Shown: in pieces, positions 33,101 to 45,914 of the stretch | Position numbering within the stretch: the stretch's first letter is position 1 | How the letters are laid out: the number at the start of each line of letters is the position of its first letter | DNA from: Pristionchus mayeri | Taxonomy: Eukaryota; Nematoda; Chromadorea; Rhabditida; Neodiplogasteridae | Assembly (NCBI GenBank): GCA_036245805.1 | Contig: BTRK01000005.1 | Span: 40,653,469-40,717,468 of the forward strand | Direction of reading: 5' to 3' | Length of the DNA stretch: 64,000 nt | The notes under the pieces: generated by a model | Told to the model about the DNA's origin: nothing | Database searches by the model: none | What the model saw: only the letters and a program-made list of their open reading frames with translations | Translations under genes and position numbers: made by a program

Positions 33101-36100
33101 TCCATTTGAAATCGTCCAATTTCGCGGAACTTGAGGCACCGAGTTGCATTCCGTTCAAGATACCTCGTGAGTACGCGAGACTACGGAGGAAGACATTATC
33201 CTTAATAAATATCGGCTGAATGTAAAATAATTTTTTTTAAATTAGGGACCTGTTCGTTGTGAATTGATGCAAGACTTGCTCCAATACTTTTACAGAACTT
33301 GTTCGCCACAGTCCAGTTGACATGAGTATTCATAACCTTAACTGTTGGTGTTTTTTTTAAATTTTCGTTCGTTAAATCATCGCAATATTTCCATTGTGCT
33401 TATTGTCAAGAACATTTAGACGAGGCCAGATTTCGAAATAAACTATACTTACCTGGTAGCACACAGATCCATTCTGATAATTTTCAAATTCAGAGCATTC
33501 TTTGGTGATCTTAGGCCGCGGAAGGTCGGATATACAGTTGACGCAGAAAGTTTGGTAATTACGGTATTTGTCACTAAATGGCGTAAGGTAAGGTTATCAC
33601 GCTTCTTTCGAGATTGCAGAACCAGTTGCGGGGAACGCGCCAACAACTTGTCATGGCACTGGCTACTAACTGGTTAGGCTAAGCTCCGTCCATTCTGGTT
33701 AAAAAGTTGTTACCGTTTTTGATCAGTTGCTCACCAGTTGGATTAGACGGAGCTTATTTGGTAACCAGTACTCGGACCAGTTGGTTGCCAGTGCCCTGAA
33801 CAGTTTTTCACGCGTTCCGCAGCAACTGCTTGGAAGAAACCAGAGCACCTGCGGCATCAGTAGCCCCAAATTTATAATCGCAACATGTTTATGGCATGGT
33901 ATATTGGGTACGACACAACTTTTTCGTCTTTTCTGGAACCGGTATTAGGAATTTCCGGTTCCACTTCCAGTGCCTCGGAGGCATGTTCCATCAACTTTTA
34001 TTCATGTGCAATCATTCTATGAACGGCTATAGTAACTGCGCCGTGCTTTCTCGGAATTATTTTGTCTGGAACTCGCAAATTTGATAAATTTAGGAGCGAT
34101 GTCGAGATTATTTTTGAGGAAATTTTTAGCTCGCAAACGTACATTCTCGTGTGAAATTATGATCAAAGTGATGTCGAAAATATAACATTTTCTGAATAAC
34201 TATTGTAGAATAACATTTTTTCTGACGTATTTCGAGCCATAGAAAACAAATAACGATATACCCTAATTTCATGACCACATAACTACATAATTGCAAATAT
34301 ATTATCTTTTCACCCCCCACGCACACATTTATACTCACCAATTATCCCCCGTTAGAGATCTACGGATGGTGTTCTCGGAGCAGAGCCTACCAGGTCTACC
34401 CGAGTGAATCCTTCTCGGTTCCCTTCTCTACTGACCACACGAAGACAGATGAGACCAGTTGACTAGATCTTCACTTATTTTTTATATCGCTTCTGTTTTT
34501 TGCACACCCTTCTCTCTCCTGCTCTATCACTTTTAATCCTCAGTGTGAGGAGAATTCAATTGTTCTCTACCACAAGATATAATATAACATTCGCAGCTCG
34601 TTGTGCCTTCGAGCGCAGATAAAATATAGAATAGTTCTACATGAACACATACTTGCATTTTTTTTTTCTGAATTATAATTGAAATATGTACCTGCAGTTG
34701 AATTTCCAGACATCACCTTCAATAAAAAATACGCCGGGACACAGGTTAGAACAATTCCGATCCAGAGCTCAAGTGAAATATTGTGTTTTAGCAGCTCAAA
34801 TAAAACAGCTCATCGTGTTATATTTCGATATCGTTCATCAAATTCTATTATTGGTTGCTTCGTTTTACTTCGTAACATTCTCTTACGTTATAGGTAATGT
34901 AATCGATTTTGCTTATTTTACGTGTATGTTTGAGGTGCGCTAACTGGCTGCTAGCTATTTAACACACATCAAACATACCCTAAAATTGCCCAACATTACC
35001 TGATGTTCTAAAAAAAGAACGCTATCAGCATAATATAATCGTGTGAATCAAACGTTAACGACGGCTGCGCAAGATTTTAACTAGTGTCCAACGGGTGCTC
35101 CGGGGAATGTTCAGTCACCCATAAGTGTGGATTCTGTGAGTGCCACTCAACGATCATTTTGTCCTAGATCCAGAGACACTTTTGAGGTTATTTGCATACG
35201 CTCAAATTTCATTGACAGCACAGGCTCGTGGCTTGTTCGTTTACGTTTCACTTGCTCTACATAACTATATTATTTTTACGGGGCAAATTCGCTACAGTAT
35301 CCCATTGAGAACGCAGGATGTTCGTGATGGGACGCCCCACACTAGTTCTCGGGAGCATCTTTAACGAATAAATTGATCTCACCTGCTCCATCATAGTGCG
35401 AGGGCTTGTAGGTAATGGCTGATCCGTCGACCCACTGCCATTTTGACGTGGAATAGTTGCATCTAATACCTGTGCAATCCATTTGCATAATTGTCATATG
35501 CCTGAACCTTACCCAACACTTCAGCACATCGGTGCGAGGAATACACATTGAACCAATGTGTTTGGTCCTGAACCATGATGAGATGTAAAAATTGGAATGT
35601 AAACAGTGCAAACATTTGCATTTCGTATGATGATAGGTGACGCATTCATTTCCGCGCACTTTCTTATAGTTTCGTTGAGTGCCTGAATTAGCAAATCACA
35701 TCTTCCGTTTGTATTAGGATTGGCATAAGGAATCTTTACGGCCACAATTTCCTGTGAAACACATAGTCGATTGCATATTTGCGAGACAGCGAGAGCAGAA
35801 TGAAGATTTTTAAATCTTAAAATTAAAATCAAAATATCAGGTTGATGCAAAAGTTTCTCCCTTTTTTCCGAATTTTGCATTTTTGATTCCCCTGGCCTGC
35901 AAAGTTCTTTTGCAATAAATAAGTGCTTGTATGAGCTTTATAAAAAGCCGTATCACATTGCTCCCCATTTAGCTACGCCGATAAGGCGGTCCGACAAATT
36001 ACGCAAAATTGATTATCAAAGGTAATTTTGTAAGGTCATTGTTATGTGGAGAAACGAGATAGGGTTTAAACAAACATACTAGGGTAAAGCGGGATTATTG

Positions 36101-38054
36101 GCCATGTTTGTGAATGCAATTCAGTATTTGTACACCATCTTGCCAAGTTCAGATGAGCTCCTGATTCGATATTAGCTAGAGATGCATTTCTGCAGAAATT
36201 CATTTCATAGCCCCGAATGGTCAGTTGTTGACTCAGTAAGCCATAATGTTGTGCACATTGAAGTACTCGCCAGTTTTAGTATTACCGTTAAACTTGAGAT
36301 GAATACATCTACCTATTCGGGAACAGTACCATATTATACCAAAATTACGAAATTTGAACAACGAAATCTGCACTATTTCTAATTCTCATCTTCCAAAGCG
36401 TCTTGAAGGTCGGATATTCTGTAATATTCTGGAAGAGCAACTCGAGTGGTATCACTCCTCAAATGGGCAGAATCGATTACTAGCGCGTATTCAAATGGTA
36501 GGGCACTTGCAAAGTACACTTAAAAATCGACATATTTTGAGATTTTGATGTTTTCTTTATTTATTGCCGCAATACGCTTCCCAGAATCGAATCGGTCCTG
36601 CGAGTGTAATCCATCTATGTGTCCGCTAATTGTGTTAAGTGGATATTCCAGTCAAGCAAATATGGCTCGAGATAATTTTTAAAATACAATCAACAAAAAA
36701 TAAAATCCCGATTCACATGAATCTTTAATATTAATAAGGTTTGGGCTTGTACTGATGTGTATTGGGCGAATTAGACTAGGGGAGGATACGACTTTATCAT
36801 CTCGATGGAAGGAGCGAGACTGGTGCTAGTTGTTTGTCTACTACTGCCAGCTGACAAAGGCTGAACAGGGGGAGGTGGTGATCGGTGTAACAACTAGGCT
36901 TGGGGAAATTGAACACTATGAATAGTGAATGGTAGGTCAATTTTTAGATGGACATGACGGAATCGATTCATTTGAACCTTTCAACCGCACTATTCACCTC
37001 GGAAAATTCCATATTCAATAGTAGATTCATATTGCCAGCCCACGTTTGTTCGTAAAGTTATTAGCATATTGCTTAAAACGATTACCTCATCGGGATGGTA
37101 GCTATATCCCCCTTCACTATTAAACTCGCATTGTCCATAGCGAGTTAAATTTAAGGCTTGAGTAGGACACCGGTATTCTTCAAACACTGAAATGTCCAGA
37201 AACAACTTTTTAAAATAATATTTCACGAAAGTAAATTTAGAATTTTACATATTTTGGGGAAATTTATGAGAAATTCTATGCAATGACCTGTTTTCTTTGA
37301 ATATATGGGCGAAATCAAAAGAAACTGATGTTTGCAGAAAAATGATGTATCTGCGCCTACAGTACATTTTAATTTGGTTTTTTATCGATCTTTTTTTTTT
37401 AAATTGTCTAACTATGAGAATTAGGGTGGAGAGAATGGCTCAAGGATATCCGTCTTGTTTACCCCATCTCGCGGCTCATCTTTGAGAAGAAGGTTTACAA
37501 CCCTGAGCCGTTTGTGAGCCGTTTTGGGCGGCTCAACGGTATCGGCAGTCTCTCCCCCCTGGCAGTTCCCTTTCCTGCTCTCTCACATCCACGCACTCTC
37601 TCGCACCTCTACCCCTGACTCGTTTGTGAGCCGTCCGAAACGGCTCACAAAAGGCTCAAGGGTCATCTATCCCAGCGGACAGGATATCCTCTCAATCCTT
37701 TCCTGACCCTCTCTCGCTCTCTAAAAGATGATCCGTTGAGTCATTTTCGCCACCCTAATGGGTATGCTCACATTTATACATATTCATGATATTGCATCGA
37801 ATAGGACTATAAGATACCACTGTTATAACACGTTAACATGTTCACTTTTGTAAAATGTACCTGTTGGTTCGCGAAATCCTCCATAGAAAGTATCGTCTGG
37901 TATAAATATGTATCTAGAAAGTGAAATGGAACTGCGTACATATAATTATAACCTTATTGAATTAATAATTCTCTATTTATATTAATCAAACACAAGTGCT
38001 TTTATACCGTATGATCACGAGAACGAAAGACATGAATGATGTCATCCGAAACAT
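30138..38054 (-). CDS. Lectin B', right-arm copy of gene B
   Basis: Mirror of gene B, from ATG at 38054 to TAA at 30138, including the foldback-filled intron. The reading frames of the exons compared (for example the WTNGECSTKMPFACSR exon near 32905-33018) match gene B. The arm also carries the same TTAA element and the same 332 bp TA element in equivalent introns, so both insertions predate the duplication. Confidence 0.8.
30421..32143. repeat. GC-cored foldback element, right-arm copy
   Basis: Mirror of 21959-23681, in the equivalent intron of lectin B'. One conservative change is visible in a shadow ORF (KKQKF against KKQKV), showing the arms have begun to differ. Confidence 0.8.
34355..34614 (+). 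repeat. Dispersed repeat, right-arm copy
   Basis: Mirror of 19492-19751, with the same conserved blocks in forward orientation, matching the orientation of the independent copy near 63.2-63.5 kb. Confidence 0.45.
35081..35360. mobile_element. TTAA-flanked MITE, right-arm copy
   Basis: Mirror of 18746-19025, in the corresponding intron of lectin B'. Confidence 0.7.
37424..37755. mobile_element. TA-flanked MITE, right-arm copy
   Basis: Mirror of 16351-16682 in the intron of lectin B', with the same GGGTGG termini and TA flanks. Confidence 0.75.
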
Positions 38055-38494
38055 TGTAAGCATTCTGCAACATGAATTTTGGAATTCTGAGACGTTTAAT
38101 CTAGTAGTTGTGTTGTTACTGATTCACTAGATGATGCATGTCACACTTAATTGGAGGTTTCTAGATTAGGTGATAAGACGAAATTGAACAATTCCTTTTT
38201 GAACACAAGACAATTATCACCATATAGACAAATATAAGAAAACGTGAAAATCGATGTGTCACACCGACACACGTTTGCAATAGCAAGAATGCCTTGGTCG
38301 CACCTTTTCTTATCAATCGCCTCTCAACGTATGCCGTGTTTACGTCCTATACTCAGTGACTCATACATACCTTTATGTTTCAAAATTGAGTGGAAAATTA
38401 ATATTTTATCAAAAAATTAAAGAAAAACAGAACAAATGGATCAGAGAAACTTTTTGAACGTTGGCAAATTACGACCGAAACCACGATTTCCTTT

Positions 38495-40999
38495 TCACAC
38501 TCCGCGGAAAGTCATCTGTAATTTGAGATTTTTTTAAATTGCTTTGAAAAAATCAGATCTCTTACTATTGAGACTCGGGTTAATTGACAGTGGTATAAAA
38601 AAACTAAAACTCACAACAACTCCTCTCACGTTTACTCCCCCACGCGGCTGCCACGACACTCTCATCATATTCGATGCTGTGGTTCGGTAAATAGCTGCAC
38701 TCATCGCACCCGTCAAGCTGATGAATAGTAGTATTTCGGCATTGTTCGCAGTATATCAAGCCCTCGGGATAGGTATACTGTGAATAGACACTAGGATAAC
38801 GTAGAGCTAACTATAGCACATGTAATTAAAATGCAGTGAATTCAGTGAAATGAGTGACGATCGCAGTGAAGTACAAGTATATTTTGAAAAGTGTTGCTAA
38901 CTTGGCGATAACAGTGCCGCCCATGGAACCTTCGGTGAGCACGAGATGGTCACAACAGGAATTCGCCTCGAGAAGAAGTATCTAAGAAATATCAATGTTA
39001 TTTCTTTAGGGTTTTAATTTTCAGGTCATTTAGGTTCATGCTCAAGTATGTTTCAAGTGCGCTGCATAGATTATGAGTTTATTGTTAACCTCAACTTCTA
39101 CCAGCCCTCCAACTGGGACAGAAAGGAAGAAATCACAAGGAATTGAAGCGTTAAGAGGGAAGCCCGGAGATACAATCTGAAAATACTTGGAATTAGAGTT
39201 TAATATTTAAAAAAAACGTAGGGAAAGTTGTGACACAAATATAATGAATATTCCAACAATTTCATCCTCTCTCACGTTAGCTCCAGGGCACGTTTTGGTT
39301 GCTCCTTCGGCATTAGCTGAAAATTTGAAAACTAAAAGGTTAAGTTTTCTATAAAAATGAACGTTTTCTCGAACAAGCAAACGGCATTTTTGTTGAGCAT
39401 TCGGTGTTAGTCCATTGCCCAGAAATTCCGTTGGTTGCCATGGAGAGGCAAGTGCCCATTCCACGTACAGGAAAACCTAAACTTTGGACGATTACAAAGT
39501 AAAAAAAAATCGAAATGCGCAAATATCACTCACCTGGCACAAAATTAGTGTAATTCCACTGGGATCCGTCGATCCACTTAAATGCATCCAACTTCACCGT
39601 GCTGGATCCTCCGAGAAGCAATCCGTTCAGTATTCCTTTTGAGAATGCGAGTCGCCGGAGGAAACCATTGTCCTTAGTAAGAATATAAGAATACGATTTC
39701 TAAATTGCATATTTGGCATTTACCTGTTCGTTATGAACTGATGCAAGACTTGCTCCAACACTTTTGCAGTACTTGTGTGCGACTGTAAAGTTGACCGGAA
39801 CATTAGATACCTTAAGTAGCAACATTCCTGCAGTTTCGTTCACTTTTTATTAACCTGATAGCAATCCGATCCATCCTCAAAATGGTCAAAGTCTGAGCAC
39901 TCCGAAGTTACTTTAGGCTTGTTGATGTCAGTTAAGCATGTGATGTTGAAGTTCTCTTGCAAACTTGGACTAAATTGGCGCGTTATTTTTTTGCTCAAAG
40001 TTTCGAAAGATATCTGAAAATATCGGAACAACTGCTGACTTGTTGACAAACTGCCAGGATCGTTGATCGAGGTACCATGAGCCAGCGTCACGGTTGGAGC
40101 AAGGCTCATCCATCACTAAGCAAAATGATATTTGGCGAAATGCAAGCAAAATATGGACTAAATCAATTGTTTGAGTTTATGTCCATACTAAATTAAACAG
40201 GTGTCAGAAGCACTATGTGCTCTAAATTCAAACACTAGATAATTCCCAACCGGATGTGTAATTCGAAGGTTTGTAGTTGACAGCCGACTCGTCGATCCAT
40301 TGCCATCTTGATGAAGAGAAGTTGCAAATTATGCCTGGAATAACCAGTTCGTAGGCTACTACAAACGATCAAGTATGAAATGCAAAGCGGACATTTGGTA
40401 TTTTCAATAGTCGACATTGAAATGGAACATCAAAAGCGATATTTTCTCGTACATACCGATTGGAATCGCATAGCGAAAATCCGTCGTGTAGTACGATTGT
40501 TCCTGATAGTATTTTCAGAGACAACTTCGCGAAATATACTTTACCTCTTCGTTTCGTATAATGACTGGCAAAGTCTTCCATTTGGAACACTCCTCGATTG
40601 TTTTGTTGATCGCCTGAGTAATTATAGATGAACGGAATTTCAGAAATTTTAAATTTGAAGTTTTAAATTGCCAACATCTCTGCTTCGCAAATTAGTGATG
40701 CCCTGTGCATAGTTGCGACATTGGCCTGCGTGTGCCAAGTAAAATCCAGAAGGGCATGAGTTAACTTCGAAACCTAAAAATTATGTGTTTTTTTGTAGTA
40801 CAACTAGTGGTTTGGCTTCGAATCTACAAGACCATTCGCTTCAACGGTGGTCAAACTTGACAGGTCTGGGGAAGGGATGAGTAAATATCTGCAAAATGAA
40901 ATATTTTACATTTATTCGTGTTTCGCGTCATTTTTCAACACTTTATGCATACCTGGAAATCATGAGCATAACTTCGAGAAAGGAGGACATCCGAAACAT
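38495..40999 (-). CDS. Lectin A', right-arm copy of gene A
   Basis: Mirror of gene A at 13107-15611 with offset sum 54106, from ATG at 40999 to TGA at 38495. All splice sites and ORF pieces I compared are unchanged (for example the GSDCYQ exon near 39857-40015 and the CUB exon IVSPGFPLNASIPC near 39090-39176). The two copies should encode the same or nearly the same product. They face each other across the palindrome centre. Confidence 0.85.
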
Positions 41000-41428
41000 A
41001 TTGTGCTCCCTGAAAAAAAAGTATCGCTCATTTGGAATCGGGAGAAGCAACGCGGAACAAAATCAAACTTCCAATATATAATATTTAGTAGCCATTTAGA
41101 GAAGGCATATAATGATGCAAATGAAGCTCGTGTTGACACTATTCAGGGAAGAAGCTTTAGCAGGCGCACCTTGGTCTTATCATTAAAATGATAACGAGTC
41201 ACAGTGTTTAATGCAACATTTGACCTATTTCAGACAATTCGGGCAAAAGTGATTACAATGCGCACTCTAGTAATATGTTCCAAGTCAGAATGTGCATGCG
41301 ATGCGTAATAGTTTGGCTATTTTGAAATCGGAAAAGATGACATGATGTTGTTTGGATGTATGTAGAGCGTTGACAGGCATGTGATAAGATAAGGCACAAT
41401 TGGAAGGAAAGCAATCCGCCTCAACCTA

Positions 41429-42263
41429 TTAGGGTGTCCCATAAGTTTCCGGACATTATCAACATTTTGCTTTCTAAGTTAGATATATAATCTAACAACA
41501 TTCTACCATACACTATATGAAAGTGTGTGAAACTACTTTCAATATAAATCATTAGACCAGCATAGCTGGTTCTTTTGGAGAGCGCTACATATTTTTGAAC
41601 AAAATATAGCAAAATCCAAAAAATGATTTTTTTGAATTATTTTGCTAATGGATGTGAGTTGAAATGCAATTACAGTCTTTAATTAAGACACAGAGGTATT
41701 CAATAATTTCAGGCGCATTTCTGATATCTGGATTTGCTTTGCTTCATCGATACGAAATTTGTTTTTTTGCAAAGTGTCTTCAAAGGCATTGCCTGGTTAC
41801 GTTCTAAAAACAACCTCAAGAGGTTGAGAAAATGTTATCATCACTTTTAAAGTTGTTTTTGATACAAAAGGTTAGCAAAGGTCTAAAATATGCTCGAAAA
41901 TATACAACTAACCCTAAAAGTGTAAACCTGATTTTCGATTTTTCCATTTTCCTACTACTGGAATGGCAGTACAAGCGATGTTAATATATTAGTATATACA
42001 CAGCAAGATATTGATTACACCATACACATCTGGCTCTCCTAGAATCTCGCGGACAGGTAGCAAAAAAGCAAAACGAAGTGCTCAAAAAACGAACATTTTC
42101 AAAGATTGCATGATCACTATGCTATGCATGCGTCGGATAATGGCATTATGTAACAATGCACCCTCTGCCACTAACTATGCGCAAGTATTTTAAGTCCTTA
42201 CTCCAATGACTAATGTAGTAGATGGATTGAAAAAAAATTCTGAGAACTTATGGGACACCCTAA
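41429..42263. mobile_element. TA-flanked non-autonomous element, right-arm copy
   Basis: Mirror of 11863-12677, with TA at 41427-41428 and 42264-42265 and the same TTAGGGTGTCCCATAAGTT ends. It carries a 20 bp interior insertion (CAATAATTTCAGGCGCATTT) not present in the left copy, one of the clearest arm-to-arm differences. Confidence 0.75.
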
Positions 42264-44404
42264 TAGCTATCAAGTATCTGACTCACCTGGATGGGGACTA
42301 TTTTCTTCTCCAGTAAACCTCTCCAGTTCTTATTGTGGGATTGTAATTTATTTTAAAAATATAATTATTTTAAAAATTAAAAATATACTTGCCCTTTCTG
42401 TTTCGCCTAGCATACAATTCAGTCCAATATTCTTATCTCAGAATGCTCGGTATATTCCAAATGGAGTCTTTCCTATCAGCAATCAGTTCAGTTATAATAT
42501 ACATAACACGGCATTCATGTATGCATTATCTCAAATATCATTGCTTCGCTACCATCAGAAGTCGCAAGAAACAAATATTCTAAAAGTTTGAACTTTTCAC
42601 ATTATTTAGGTATGATCGCAACAGCATCCATTATTCTTCATCCACATCAATGGCTATTCCAAATGGTAACGCAACAACTTCTACAACACAATTGCAGCTT
42701 CAAATGTAAACGAACATCGATATTGGTTTCTGCAATGCTTCCCATATAATATAATCATTGCCCCGATAGTCATCGAACATTATCATGCCAAGGCGTGGTT
42801 AGTGTTCTATTGCTGAGAGCTTTTGACAAGAAACCAGCCAACAGTGGTGAGAAACGCTCTGGCACGGATTATCGCTCGTCGCATAATTCACGCTCTTAAA
42901 ATTCTCACGATCGCAACTCGGTGTTACGACGCCATTATTGAGAATATACGCGTCCTATGTTAATTGTATTGCGGCTACGTATACATCCATTCGTATTTTA
43001 GTATCAGGTTGATTCAAAAGTTTCTGACTATTTCCATGTTCCGGCATAATGACTTCCCCAGTTCTTCGGAATCTACCAATAAACTAATGGTTTTCAACAG
43101 TTGATGTGGCCTTGGGAACACTGTATAACTAGCGCTATAATAGGTGAATGCGATTCATTTGGTTAGAACTGTTCACCAATTTCGTCATTCTTTGCAATTA
43201 ATCTGAATTTTGAATTGATTATAACTCCAACGAAAAGTGTGATATCAGCAAATCTAACGCATGGTTTTAAAGAGTAATTAGTGGGTTTATTAAAATACAT
43301 AACGCAAAAGCGTTGTCCTTGCTTTGAACTATCATAATTCTCTCGTCCCAAATCACGATGACTAATAAACATAGCAATGTTTAGAGGTATGTTTGTACTT
43401 TACATACACGCATTTCAATCAATCCGATATCGCAATCAACGCAATAAATTATAATTAAAGCCAATTTGAATTTATTCTCAAAATTTTGCATTAAATGTAT
43501 TTTACTGGATATTCGTTGTGAAAATTCACGAAACCTGCCCATACTGATGTCTGAGAAGTATTACGTATACCCTTTAAGAAAATATGTTAGAGCTGTCTCT
43601 CGATTAAGTTTGGACCGAATTACATGCTATTGCTTTCGATTCTGGTTACATGAAACTTCGGATTTTTTGCATCGAAGACCAAGCATATAGGCTTCGCTAT
43701 GAGTGCGCTATATTCATCCGTTAAGAGGCTTTATTCTCTGAAAAAAATATTGGTGCCTGCACCTTTCTCGTTTCAGAAAATTTGAATTTCTCATTTTCCA
43801 AAAATATGCGAAATGAACATAAAAAATGCAATATGTAGTCATTTACAGATCAATGCATTTCTCAAAAGGATGTAACTTCCATCATCCATGAGAAAAAGTA
43901 TGTATAGGGTAAAGATGGGAGCTTCATACAACCACCAGGAATGGAGCACTCATGCTTCAGAGGAAACAGAATATTGAAAAATGTGTCGTTTTCGATGGAT
44001 AAATGTTCGCAATTTTAACTTTGCCCTGCTCTCCCCTCTCCGATTGGGCAATGCTGATAGGGTGCGCATATGAAAGAGTATGCAAGGCCTCATTAGTAAT
44101 TAATATACGGAAGGCCATCGGTCAAACTGAAAGGAAGATGGAAGACAAAATATAAAAATACCGCAAGACTTTTGCATCAACCTAATAGAACACTTAACTC
44201 TTACACTACTAATATCATAGTGGGCTAAATCCATAGGTGACAGACATGCGAGCAAATGCGATAAATGCGGAAAATTTAGGAAATGCGAATGCGAGAAATG
44301 TTTTCGATTGTTCATTCGAAAACACTAAAAAAACTATATTTGTTGCATGTTTTGATGCGGATGCGATTTTCTCAGGCTCACCACGAGCTATACTTGATGC
44401 AAAC

Positions 44405-45680
44405 ATATCACGCCTCTCACGAGAGAATCAGTACAAGCTTGGTACATTCGAAAAGTCGGTTTTTTTCGATTTTGGTAGTTCTTGGGGTAATCTGTCGTTC
44501 TGAATCCGATTCCGGGTCGATCTGCAGCTTATCTTGTTCGGCGGCTGCAGCAGCTTGCTGCAGAGATTCGAAACTTTGCCTTTCGAGGTTCTGAAAATGG
44601 CTTCAAATTTATTCATGCAGGCTGAAATTTGGCCTGTAGGCTTCAATTATGACCTACTTTGACTATTCGGACTAATTTTGAAGTAGGTCAACTGATTCGT
44701 TCTGAGCAGTTTTTCTGCTGTAACGTTTTTAGTTCGAAACAAACACAGATCAAACTTTTGCATCGTTTAGAGAATTAAATTCTGCATCTCCCTGATTTTT
44801 TCAGAATTTTATTATTCGGTCTTGATGCTTTTTCAAGCGAAAAACTGTGAAAATGCGCATGAGGCGCATGGCTGCACCGAATTCTAAGAGCGTTAAGCGT
44901 TGCACTTCGAATCCAGTGGGGGTTCGACTCCCTATGGTAGCAAACATGTTTTGTGCTTATGTAAATGCAAAAGGCTCAATAATTACGCATTGCCAATTGT
45001 TCGTTCGTTCACTGTTTGTATATGAAGTATGCGAGGAAGCAGAACTGCTGAAACGCGTCCCTTTCAGAGGTAGCAAAGAGTAATTAAACAAGTAAATATG
45101 ACTGAATTACATTTTAAAGACAAACAAAACATGTTTGCTGTCATAGGGAGTCGAACCCGCGACCACTGGATTCGAAGTGCAACGCTTAACGCTCTCAGCA
45201 CTCGGTGCAGCCAGGCGCTTCATGCGCATTTTCACATGTTTTCGCATGAACAAGCATCAAGACCGAATGGTAAAAATCTGAAAAAAATCAAGGAGATGCA
45301 GAATTTAATTCTCTAGACGATGCAAAAGTTTGGTCTGTGTTTGTTTCGAACTAAAAACGTTACAGCAGAAAAACTGCTCAGAACGAATCAGTTGACCTAC
45401 TTCAAAATTAGTCCGAATAGTCAAAGTTGGTCATAATTGAAGCCTACAGGCCAAATTTCAGCCTGCATGAATAAATTTGAAGCCATTTTCAGAACCTCGA
45501 AAGGCAAAGTTTCGAATCTGCAGCAAGCTGCTGCAGCCGCCGAACAAGCTGCAGATCGTTCCGGAATCGGATTCAGAACGACAGATTACCCCAAGAACTA
45601 TCAAAACCTCAAAATCGACTCTTTCGAATGCACCCAGATCTAGGCTTTTTGTCCTGATTCTCTCGTCAGAGGCGTGATAT
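44405..45680. repeat. tRNA-like foldback element, right-arm copy
   Basis: Mirror of 8464-9739, with ATATCACGCCTCT ends and tRNA-like blocks at about 44870-44941 and 45136-45218. No difference from the left copy is obvious by eye in the B-box regions. Confidence 0.85.
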
Positions 45681-45914
45681 TATAGTAGTCCACTTGCAAG
45701 TCCTTAACTAAAACCATGAATTTATTACAGGCAGTAAAAATACACTTGTAGAAAGTTCGAAAATGAAATAGTCAGAAACGTTTGAATCAACATAATATAA
45801 GCCATGCTGTTTTCGAAATACTTAACTATTCTATAAGTTCGCTTGACAGTTGATTGCATTGCTTGTCTTTTCGCCCGTTGATCTATATTTCCGCGCTGGT
45901 ATTCATTCAGAATC

